This document shows positions 35,301 to 40,569 of a stretch of DNA of 40,569 nucleotides, piece by piece. This DNA is from Victivallis vadensis (GTDB lineage: Bacteria > Verrucomicrobiota > Lentisphaeria > Victivallales > GWF2-50-93). The notes below the pieces were generated by a model. It saw only the letters and a list, made by a program, of their open reading frames with translations, did not search any database and had not been told where the DNA came from. How positions within the stretch are numbered: the first letter of the stretch is position 1; each line of letters begins with the position of its first letter. Both the position numbers and the translations under genes were made by a program. Location: positions 1-40,569 of the forward strand of contig CAMCYE010000017.1 in NCBI GenBank assembly GCA_945883805.1. Reading direction: 5' to 3'.

Positions 35301-35863
35301 TGGTTGTCACAAAACGGCTGGCAGAATTGATGGACGGCGTCCTCGGCGTAGAAAGCACGATCGGGGAAGGAAGCGTGTTCTGGTGCGAACTGGATTCGGC
35401 GGCGGCTCCGAAACTTTTCGTCCAGTCCAATGAAACCGAAACCACGACTCATCCGCAACTGCCGCTCAGCGCACTCCAACGCACCCTGCTCTATGTCGAG
35501 GACAATCCGGCGAATATGAAGCTGGTCGAACAGCTTATCTCGCGATTCCCAGACATACGACTGCTGACTGCGGTCAACGGAATTATCGGCGTCAAGCTCG
35601 CCAGTTCCGCCCATCCGGATGTGATCCTCATGGACATAAATCTCCCCGGAATCAGCGGTGCCGAAGCATTAAAAATCCTGCGCAAATCCCCGGACACGGC
35701 GCATATCCCCGTAGTCGCCCTCAGCGCCAATGCCATGCCCCGGGACATCGAGAAAGGACTGGAAGCCGGATTCTTCCGCTATATCACAAAACCAATCAAA
35801 GTCAAAGAATTCATGGAAACTCTGAACGCAGCAATGGAACATGCTGCGGAAAGGAAGGGATAA
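32315..35863 (+). CDS. Hybrid sensor histidine kinase, CHASE3-PAS(4)-HisKA-HATPase-REC
   Basis: A 1182-residue inner-membrane sensor. Transmembrane helix 1 (about 8-30) is followed by a CHASE3-like periplasmic domain (about 35-180, with AETAQRGYALTGDEAFLRPY) and helix 2 (about 186-208), then a coiled coil. At least four PAS-like modules follow (starting near 245, 385, 510 and 670), each ending in a DVTEGRE or DITERK-type PAC tail. The HisKA H-box SHELRSP carries the phospho-histidine at about H815. The ATPase domain has LSNAIKYN, DTGAGL and GTGIGL. The C-terminal receiver has D1107 (LMDINLP) and lysine in TKPIKV. All catalytic residues are intact; no output or HPt domain. Transcription is from conserved operator copy 3. 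Confidence 0.95.
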   Translation: MQTVHKIVTWLSVAVLLVVALGVLVSFQAFKQMKEASEERKHTFIVINSADDLLSALKDAETAQRGYALTGDEAFLRPYLAVCDNIRGQLKELRELTLLRDAHKHLDALAPLMDAKMTEMSHVIDLSRKNDMSAVQAAVSGGGGKRLMDSIRAEMKGFIQIEENALVQRDAKFQSDMRRLFAFMAIASLFTLFLAFSFAWLMYRESQQRLKNLLHLETQRLLQVQEELNKQLQKVNYTLQISEEKLAVTLNSIGDGVIATDADGRVTLLNPLAEKLTGWMLTEAAGLQIDEIFHIINQETRKPSTVPVKETLEKGTIQGLANHTILIARDGSECVIADSCAPIRNRDGRVIGAVLVFRDVTEGREIEIGMEKTLKELAIIKKSADEASEFAENLINTVREPLIALDQDLRVVKASRSFYDFFKVTTDETIGKLIYDLGNHQWDIPKLRELLETILPEKATFDNYQVEHDFSTIGRRIMLLNARQIQRVLGKERIILLAIEDITERKQAEEELLKAGALQSAIFNSANFSSIATDAAGVIQIFNVGAERMLGYAAADVMNKITPADISDPQEVIVRAKTLSAELGTPITPGFEALVFKASRGIEDIYELTYIRKDGSRFPAVVSVTALRDAQNTIIGYLLIGTDNTARKQIEAEQKKLDQRLRDQQFYTRSLIESNIDAIMTTDPSSSITDVNRQMESLTGCTRDELIGAPFKNYFTDPEEAEASIKLVLSKKKVKDYELTIRARDGKETVVSFNANTFYDRDRTLQGVFATARDVTERKRSEKALQETNIALEGAKSVAEKANLAKSDFLSSMSHELRSPLNAILGFAQLMDSASPLPTDTQKENIAQILQAGWHLLKLINEILDLAVIESGKVSLSRESVSLFDLMSECQTMMEPQAKQRGISMTFPKFVKPLFVSADRTRLKQIVINLLSNAIKYNKEGGSVSVDCTVRTSKRIRISVADTGAGLHPEKLAQLFQPFNRLGQEAGTVAGTGIGLVVTKRLAELMDGVLGVESTIGEGSVFWCELDSAAAPKLFVQSNETETTTHPQLPLSALQRTLLYVEDNPANMKLVEQLISRFPDIRLLTAVNGIIGVKLASSAHPDVILMDINLPGISGAEALKILRKSPDTAHIPVVALSANAMPRDIEKGLEAGFFRYITKPIKVKEFMETLNAAMEHAAERKG

Positions 35864-36119
35864 GAGAGGTTGTGGAGAGAGTATGGGAGTGTGGGGGTGT
35901 GGGTGAAAAATAGTGGCACAGTGGCCAAACACAGAAAAGGTTTTAACGGAGATGATTTTTTTTGGAGTCCAGCCTTTAGGCTGTCTTGGTATTCAGCAAC
36001 TTTGAAATTCCTTAACGTAAATATAGACAAGCTGAAGTTTACCTGCCTCTGGCAGCGCCTTCGGCGACCAGGGCTTGAACTCCAGCTTAAGAAATCAACT
36101 CAAATGATGGATAGAAAAA
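35864..36119. other. Gap with G-rich repeats and dispersed tag
   Basis: No gene is seen. Degenerate GTGTGGGG repeats (35870-35905), CAGCCTTTAGGCTG (35973-35986), the 20-base tag (35997-36017) and the TTTACCTGCC...CGACCAGGGC element (36038-36074). Confidence 0.55.
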
Positions 36120-37211
36120 GTGAAAGAAATATCGGACAATCAATTCTTAGACTGCAAACCATCTCCGAAAATCCTAGTCGTGGACGACATGCCTGCGAAT
36201 GTCCTCCTGCTGGTGAAAATGCTCAAGGAGCGCGGCTATAACCCGCGACCGATGCTCAGCGGCAGATTGGCTCTGGAGGCCGCCCGGGCAGAACCGCCCG
36301 ACCTGATACTGCTCGACATCATGATGCCGGAAATGAACGGCTACGAAGTCTGCCAACAGTTGAAGGCGGACAATTTACTGAAAGACATCCCAGTCATTTT
36401 CATCAGCGCGCTGGACGGGACGATAGACAAGGTGAAGGCGTTTCACGTGGGGGGAGTTGACTATGTGACCAAGCCGTTCCAGTTTGAAGAAGTCTATGCC
36501 CGCATCCAGACACATCTGCAGTTGCGCCGACTGGAAAAACTCCGTGACGAACTCACACACATGGTTGTACATGATCTTGGAAACCCGCTCCTGGTCATCT
36601 TCAGTTTTCTGGATATTCTGGAATTCAACGAAAAACAAAATCTATCCGAGGGAGCCCGGAGATTCATTACGCTTGCGCGACTCGGTGCCGAAGAACTGCG
36701 CGAAATGATAACTTCAATACTCGATGTCAGCAGGATGGGGGCGGGCGAGATGAAACTCAAACGCGAACTGTGCGCCCCAGACACTCTAATCCGCGCCGTG
36801 TTGGACTCAAACCAGCCCCTGCCCGGCAAGCGCACGGTTATTCTTGACGCACTGCCATCGCTGACCGTCACAGCCGATGTGGCTTTGCTCCGCCGTGTGC
36901 TCCAGAACCTGCTCCGCAACGCGCTCAGCTACACCCAGCCCGAGGGCGAAGTCCACATCGCAGTCACGGCAGACGTCAGCGAAGTCCGCATCGCAATCAT
37001 CGACAATGGCCCCGGCATTGCGCCTGAACACCACAATTGCATCTTTGAAAAATTCGGACAAGTCGGAGACCAGGATAATCGCATTGGCACAGGGTTGGGA
37101 TTGACCTTCTGCAAACTGGCCGTCGAAGCCCATGGCGGTCACATCGGTGTTGAAAGCGAAATCGGCAAAGGCAGCACTTTCTGGTTTACCCTGCCAAGGA
37201 CGAGCGGGTGA
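36120..37211 (+). CDS. Receiver-histidine kinase (REC-HisKA-HATPase)
   Basis: A 363-residue soluble protein with reversed domain order. The N-terminal receiver (about 15-135) has acidic pair D22/D23, phospho-acceptor D66 (LILLDIMMP) and TKPFQ. A HisKA domain has H151 in MVVHDLGNPLLVI. The HATPase domain has LLRNALSYTQ, DNGPGIAPEH and GTGLGLTFCK. Such response-regulator kinases usually take a phosphoryl signal from an upstream hybrid kinase, here probably the 1182-residue sensor ending 257 bases upstream. The GTG start at 36120 is not backed by a strong ribosome site. No DNA-binding domain is present, so the pair needs a further output regulator. Confidence 0.92.
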   Translation: MKEISDNQFLDCKPSPKILVVDDMPANVLLLVKMLKERGYNPRPMLSGRLALEAARAEPPDLILLDIMMPEMNGYEVCQQLKADNLLKDIPVIFISALDGTIDKVKAFHVGGVDYVTKPFQFEEVYARIQTHLQLRRLEKLRDELTHMVVHDLGNPLLVIFSFLDILEFNEKQNLSEGARRFITLARLGAEELREMITSILDVSRMGAGEMKLKRELCAPDTLIRAVLDSNQPLPGKRTVILDALPSLTVTADVALLRRVLQNLLRNALSYTQPEGEVHIAVTADVSEVRIAIIDNGPGIAPEHHNCIFEKFGQVGDQDNRIGTGLGLTFCKLAVEAHGGHIGVESEIGKGSTFWFTLPRTSG

Positions 37212-37221
37212 GATTGTGGGG

Positions 37222-37245
37222 AAGTGCGTAAGTGCGTAAGTGCGT
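37222..37245. repeat. 8-bp tandem repeat AAGTGCGT x3
   Basis: Three perfect AAGTGCGT units directly after the receiver-kinase gene. A fourth unit is decayed. Confidence 0.75.
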
Positions 37246-37344
37246 AAGTATGGGAGTGTGGGATACTAATACCAAGTTGCATTCAAAAGAGTAAGGCGGT
37301 TTTCTCTGCCCCGTCGAATGACTGGGGTAAACCGCCAATTAATC

Positions 37345-37362
37345 GTCGGGTTAAAACCCGAC
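37345..37362 (+). terminator. Short stem-loop
   Basis: GTCGGGTTAAAACCCGAC is a perfect 18-base palindrome after the receiver-kinase gene. Upstream, GGCGGTTTT (near 37295) and AAACCGCC (37330-37337) form another stem. Possible transcript end. Confidence 0.5.
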
Positions 37363-37407
37363 ATACTTATAATGATGAAAGCGAAACAGTATAAGTCGCA
37401 ATCAAAG

Positions 37408-37475
37408 AGCACGGCAACAGAGTGCCGCGGCTACAGAAAATCCGAGCTGTGGCCGCGTCACTCTGCTGACGCGTT
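37408..37475. repeat. Long-hairpin repeat, GCAGAGTGACG family, copy 2
   Basis: An imperfect hairpin reads GAGCACGGCAACAGAGTGCC, then CGCGGCTACAG, and closes with CTGTGGCCGCGTCACTCTGC and TGACGCG. It is related to 29092-29160. The left arm is more diverged than the right. Confidence 0.7.
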
Positions 37476-37548
37476 CCTTCCCCGATGAATACAACTCGGT
37501 ATGGGCGTGAGAGTCAAGATTTGAAAAATATAAAAAGGGAGAACTGCC

Positions 37549-37683
37549 ATGGTTTTATGTCCAATTGCATTATTGTCCGGATGTAAGAAATGTCCGGTGT
37601 TCAAAGTCTGTCCTCTGAAAACCGTCATAGGCGACTACACGGAACCGATAAAGAAACAGGCTCCAAGGAAGCCGGGGAAATAG
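37549..37683 (+). CDS. 44-residue cysteine-rich small protein
   Basis: A short gene with AGGGAG before the ATG and a compact, protein-like product. It has four cysteines in the order C-x7-C-x2-C-x5-C (within residues 4-21: LCPIALLSGCKKCPVFKVCP) followed by the charged tail VIGDYTEPIKKQ. The spacing suggests one metal or Fe-S site. I believe similar short proteins occur in other anaerobic bacteria, but have no name for the family. It lies alone between repeats downstream of the kinase genes; co-regulation is not evident. Confidence 0.6.
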   Translation: MVLCPIALLSGCKKCPVFKVCPLKTVIGDYTEPIKKQAPRKPGK

Positions 37684-37728
37684 AATTTAAATGAAACGCG
37701 GGAGCCTGATGACGGCTGAGAGCCGCAA

Positions 37729-37791
37729 CGTCAGTCGTCAGTCGTCAGTCGTTGGTCGTTGGTCGTTGGTCGTCAGTCGTCAGGTGTCGGT
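37729..37791 (+). repeat. 7-bp minisatellite, nine units
   Basis: Units in order: CGTCAGT x3, CGTTGGT x3, CGTCAGT, CGTCAGG, TGTCGGT. The two unit types occur in blocks, which suggests amplification by slippage. Related arrays lie at 14590, 19632 and 24440. Confidence 0.85.
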
Positions 37792-37861
37792 GACTGATCA
37801 CTCGGACACTCGGCCACTTTTGATAACTTTAAAATTCCTTAACGACTAATAATATGGAAAA

Positions 37862-38944
37862 GTGCATTTGAAAACAAATGGTGAAAAAAATCCAACTACT
37901 GCTCCAGCCACCAATGACTGGGGCCGGCGCAACCACGTACGGACGTTCGTGCTCATGGCGGTGACCATCCTTGGAATTTATCTCTGCTACCTGATGGCCG
38001 CACCTTTTTTACCGGCAATCGTATGGGCGCTGGCGCTCGCAATCCTATCTAATCCATTGCAAAAATGGCTTGAATCCAAGAAAGTCAAACCCGGACTGGC
38101 GGCGGCCATCTGCGTATCTGCGACCTTTTTCATCGTGGCCGTTCCTGCGGCATTCGTCGGCAAACAGCTTGTCCAGCAGGCTGTGAGCGGTGCGGAACTC
38201 ATCAATGCCAAATTCGAATCCGGCGAATGGCAGCACGCCATCGAAAACCAACCGCGACTTTCATCCCTAGTCAACTTGGTCGGCAGGCATATCGATCTGC
38301 CGGGAACCGTGAAGACTTTCACCGGCTGGCTGACCGGCTTCGCCGGACCAATCGTCACGGGATCAGTAATGCAGATTATCGGCTTCTGCATCACATTCTA
38401 TCTGCTTTTCTTTTTCCTGAGAGACCGCCACCTAACGCTCAGTTCACTCCGGTCCCTGTCACCCCTATCTGCGACGGAGACGAAACACATGTTCGGACGG
38501 ATCGCCGACACAGTCTATGCCACAGTTTACGGAACACTGGCAGTCGCCGCCCTGCAGGGTTTTCTGTGCGGGCTGATGTTCTGGTGGCTTGGTCTGCCAC
38601 TGCCACTGCTATGGGGAGTAGTAATGGCTCTGCTGGCTCTTGTGCCGGTTCTGGGAGTTTTTGTCATTTGAATTCCGGCTGCCATTTTCCTGGCACTGGA
38701 AGGCAGTTGGGAAAAAGCTCTGATTCTTTCGTTGTGGAGTGCGATTGTCGCAGGCAATATCGACAATCTGCTCCGCCCAATCCTGATGGGGAACCGCCTG
38801 AAATTCCACACCATCCCCGTCTTCATATCAATACTCGGAGGAATGCTTCTGTTCGGCTCATCCGGACTCATCCTGGGCCCCGTAATCCTCACAACAGTCA
38901 CAACGCTTCTGGAATTCTGGCGCAGCCGGGTTTCACCACTCTAA
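37862..38944 (+). pseudogene. AI-2E family permease interrupted by an in-frame TGA
   Basis: The 360-codon frame of a PerM/AI-2E family membrane protein (transporters including the TqsA and PerM types). Helices near residues 28-62 and 70-95 are followed by a long soluble segment, then further helices. The C-terminal family block (GNIDNLLRPILMGNRLKFHT, then FISILGGMLLFGSSGLILGP) is well preserved. A single TGA at 38669-38671 splits it after GVFVI, at the place where relatives usually have Trp (TGG) before a PAAI-type segment. The frame is otherwise unbroken to the TAA at 38942. It is either a recent nonsense mutation, a sequencing error, or read-through. TGA is a normal stop for other genes here, so a recoded genome is unlikely. 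Start GTG at 37862, weak ribosome site. Confidence 0.8.
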
Positions 38945-39156
38945 TTTAATTCGCTTAAAATCATCCAATCTCGAAATCATCAGATCTTACAATCTTCACA
39001 GTAGGTGTTCACCCCATGGTGAAGTAGGTGAACACCCCATAGGAAGCATTCCGGTACCGGCCTACATTGCATTCAAAGAAAAATCCGATAGCGGAACGGA
39101 GAAGGGATGATCCACTGTTGGGGAACGATTAAATTATTTAACAGAGGAGAAACAAA
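38945..39156. other. Intergenic control region of the DUF3309 operon
   Basis: It contains tandem operators and the -10 element (39003-39068, listed separately), then about 80 bases of leader ending in the ribosome site AGAGGAGAAA before the DUF3309 gene. No ORF. Confidence 0.6.
39003..39068 (+). promoter_or_regulatory. Tandem operators plus -10 element (copy 4)
   Basis: AGGTGTTCACCCCAT (39003-39017) and AGGTGAACACCCCAT (39026-39040) repeat with a 23-bp period, both preceded by GT and followed by a purine. The second is followed exactly 21 bases later by CTACATT (39062-39068). The inferred start is near 39075. It is the best-conserved copy and lies ahead of the four-gene run at 39157-40567. 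Confidence 0.8.
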
Positions 39157-39315
39157 ATGAGTTTAGGAACGGTATTACTGATTGTCTTGATTCTGATTCT
39201 CGTGGGTGCGATACCCGCGTGGCCCCACAGCAAAAACTGGGGGTACTTCCCAAGCGGCGGACTCGGACTCGTTGTCGTAATTCTGCTCATCCTGGTTCTT
39301 ATGGGTCGGATATAG
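39157..39315 (+). CDS. DUF3309 small membrane protein
   Basis: A 52-residue protein below usual gene-finder limits. It has a hydrophobic helix (LGTVLLIVLILILVGAIP), the conserved loop AWPHSKNWGYFPSGGLG, and a second helix (VVVILLILVLMG). This is the full DUF3309 pattern, a two-helix inner-membrane peptide often found in stress-response neighbourhoods; its mechanism is unknown. GAGGAGAAA precedes the ATG. First gene of the operator copy 4 run. Confidence 0.88.
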   Translation: MSLGTVLLIVLILILVGAIPAWPHSKNWGYFPSGGLGLVVVILLILVLMGRI

Positions 39316-39361
39316 CGAATAAAAGATACGTAAATTTTACAATAAAAAAGGAGAAATGTTT

Positions 39362-39613
39362 ATGAAAATTGATGTCGCAAAATTGATGAGTGTAGCTGTT
39401 GTTGCCGGAATGATGTCTTTAACGGGTTGCGGAGAGAAGCCAGGGGTTGCGGAGAAAACCGGCGCCACAGTTGACAAGGCAGTTGACAAGACCGTAGAAG
39501 CGGTAAAAACCTCAGCAGATAAAACCGCTGATGCAGCAAAAGCGGCCACAACCGCAACAAAAGATGCTACCGGCAAGGCAATTGAGAAAACCGGCGCGGA
39601 CATGCAGAAATAG
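39362..39613 (+). CDS. Ala/Lys/Thr-rich lipoprotein
   Basis: An 83-residue predicted lipoprotein. The signal peptide (1-20) ends in lipobox LTGC. The mature part is a repetitive amphipathic helix (VDKAVDKTVEAVKTSADKTADAAKAATTATKDATGK) with an 11-residue-like periodicity, similar to LEA-like or YtxH/CsbD-type stress helices and entericidin-like small lipoproteins. It probably coats or crosses the periplasm in helical form; function is inferred only from composition. The ATG at 39362 fits GGAGAA better than the ATG two codons before. 46 bases after the DUF3309 gene. Confidence 0.78.
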   Translation: MKIDVAKLMSVAVVAGMMSLTGCGEKPGVAEKTGATVDKAVDKTVEAVKTSADKTADAAKAATTATKDATGKAIEKTGADMQK

Positions 39614-39699
39614 GAAAAACATATAGAAAAAACCAGTCAGGTTTTTCACGGGCGTACATAAAAAATATGGGACAGAATCCCAAAGAAGGAGATTACAGA

Positions 39700-39981
39700 A
39701 TGAAGCTATTACCAGTTAACATGGGAAGAAGAGTGCGTTTCGCGTTATCCGCGAAACCGGGAAGCAAAGTGTTTGTTGCAGGAACGTTCAACAAATGGAA
39801 TCCAACAGCAAATCCATTGACGGATGCCCCGGACAGCGGACAGTTCAAGTTAGCTATGCATGTTCCGAAGGGAGCGCACGAGTACAAGTTTGTCGTCAAC
39901 GGCATCTGGACTGCAGATCCCAAATGCACGAATAGCGCTCCGAATGCGTACGGCTCCATGAACAGTATGCTTAAAGTCTGA
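39700..39981 (+). CDS. Stand-alone glycogen-binding-type (CBM48/AMPK-beta-like) domain protein
   Basis: A 93-residue cytoplasmic protein made only of an early-set domain. VRFALSAKPGSKVFVAGTFN is followed by KWNP (the W of the sugar platform), then LAMHVPKGAHEYKFVVNGIW and the closing DP. This is the pattern of AMPK-beta glycogen-binding and isoamylase N-terminal domains; the tryptophans and the YKFVVNG strand are present, so binding to glycogen-like alpha-glucan is plausible but not shown. No catalytic domain is attached. The start at 39700 is chosen by AAGGAG upstream. Third gene of the run. Confidence 0.85.
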   Translation: MKLLPVNMGRRVRFALSAKPGSKVFVAGTFNKWNPTANPLTDAPDSGQFKLAMHVPKGAHEYKFVVNGIWTADPKCTNSAPNAYGSMNSMLKV

Positions 39982-40021
39982 AGAGTTTAAAAGAACAATT
40001 CAACAAGAGGAGGAACAAGCA

Positions 40022-40567
40022 ATGAAGAAATCAATGAAGAAGTTACTCGTGTGTCTTGCCGTTGCAGTGGTGTCGACCGGTGTCATGGCGGACACAAAAC
40101 CGTTCAACCTGAGTCTTACGCCGAATGTAGCCGTCTACCCGCGGACCGACACTATCGAGGGTTTGACCATCAGCGTCTGGGGTGAAAACCAGCAGACATC
40201 GCTAGCTCTGGGAATTGCCAACGGCACCGTCGGCGACAGTGCTGGCTTAAGCTGGGGATTCATCCTCAACTATGCGAACGACTATAAAGGCATTCAATGG
40301 GCGGCGATCAACTACACCAAAAACAACGAACTTGGCTGGCAATCAGGGTTTGTGGACTATGTCTGGGGCACCATGATGGGATTACAGGCAGGCGTTGTAA
40401 ACTACGCTGGCAAAGTAACAGGGCTGCAATTCGGAATAGTCAACTACACTGACGATGTGGATGCCGGTCTCCAGATCGGGATCGTCAACATTATCCGCAG
40501 CAACAAGAGCTGGTTCAGCGATCTGCCGAACAGTCTGGCACCGGCGATGATTTTCGTCAACTGGTGA
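40022..40567 (+). CDS. Exported protein with GLQ-x-G-x-VN repeats (LA_2272-like)
   Basis: A 181-residue exported protein. The signal peptide (1-23) is cut after VMA. The mature part has pseudo-repeats ending in the same core: GIQWAAINYT, GLQAGVVNYAG, GLQFGIVNYT, GLQIGIVNI, spaced about 20-25 residues apart. This matches the surface-repeat proteins grouped with leptospiral LA_2272, of unknown function, probably a beta-solenoid or membrane-associated sheet at the cell surface. It is complete, with TGA at 40565-40567, two bases before the window edge. GAGGAGGAA precedes the ATG. Last visible gene of the operator copy 4 run. Confidence 0.7.
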   Translation: MKKSMKKLLVCLAVAVVSTGVMADTKPFNLSLTPNVAVYPRTDTIEGLTISVWGENQQTSLALGIANGTVGDSAGLSWGFILNYANDYKGIQWAAINYTKNNELGWQSGFVDYVWGTMMGLQAGVVNYAGKVTGLQFGIVNYTDDVDAGLQIGIVNIIRSNKSWFSDLPNSLAPAMIFVNW

Positions 40568-40569
40568 TG

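Noticed and set aside
38669..38671. Reassignment of TGA to Trp in this genome
   Set aside because: TGA serves as the terminal codon of several intact genes here (for example the DnaJ-type gene, RNase R, the GLQ-repeat protein), so a single TGA is better read as a mutation or error.
38227..38949. 240-codon alternative frame across the broken permease
   Set aside because: The translation is Arg/Pro/His-rich without membrane helices, whereas the other frame matches the AI-2E family on both sides of the TGA.

Overview
The window looks like a Gram-negative chromosome of the PVC type; Lentisphaerota is my best guess, from general gene style and not from a marker gene. Supporting signs are an LPS heptosyltransferase, many lipoproteins, a type-IV-pilin-like secreted protein with a degenerate C-terminal H-x9-DG motif, an L-fucose isomerase, and long gene-free stretches packed with palindromic repeats. 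No rRNA, tRNA, CRISPR array, transposase or phage gene was seen.

Layout. 0.5-2.2 kb: a CbpA/DnaJ-type co-chaperone and a repeat-rich gap. 2.2-4.4 kb: a phasin-like coiled-coil gene and an AarF/UbiB kinase gene, closed by a strong convergent terminator. 4.4-10.6 kb (minus strand): an exported protein of unknown role, a GDYXXLXY/DUF2157 membrane pair, a DUF4261 protein, heptosyltransferase WaaF and a membrane-anchored zinc-ribbon protein. 10.8-19.5 kb: a damaged pseudopilin gene, trpB, a PMT-type membrane glycosyltransferase, an HI0933-type flavoprotein, a pseudouridine synthase, RNase R and panB. 19.8-26.3 kb (minus strand): DUF2950, DUF3300, a Spo0M-like protein and fucI, separated by repeat elements. 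26.5-30.5 kb: trpE, then a NarL-type response regulator, its soluble sensor kinase and a small hidden membrane ORF. 31.2-40.6 kb (plus strand): two lipoproteins, a 1182-residue CHASE3/PAS hybrid histidine kinase, a receiver-kinase, a 44-residue cysteine-rich protein, an AI-2E-type permease interrupted by an in-frame TGA, and a four-gene run (DUF3309, Ala/Lys/Thr-rich lipoprotein, glycogen-binding-type domain protein, repeat-containing exported protein).

The most interesting signal is a composite regulatory element found four times. A short dyad (core GGTG-WW-CACC, followed by CCAT) lies exactly 21 bases upstream of a CTAYRNT -10-like element. It occurs in front of the phasin/AarF pair, the two lipoproteins, the large hybrid kinase and the DUF3309 run. 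At two of the loci the dyad is doubled with an identical 23-bp period. The geometry is that of an activator site overlapping the -35 region (centre near -43, second site near -66). It suggests one undescribed regulon that ties storage or membrane-lipid functions, envelope lipoproteins and a multi-PAS sensor kinase into a single stress or starvation response. The regulator is not identified; the NarL-type pair at 28.3-30.1 kb is a candidate.

The gaps also carry at least six dispersed repeat families: a 0.35-0.42-kb element with inverted ends, a 102/104-bp palindromic pair, two long-hairpin families, a 20-base tag found seven times always on the same strand, and 7-bp minisatellites.
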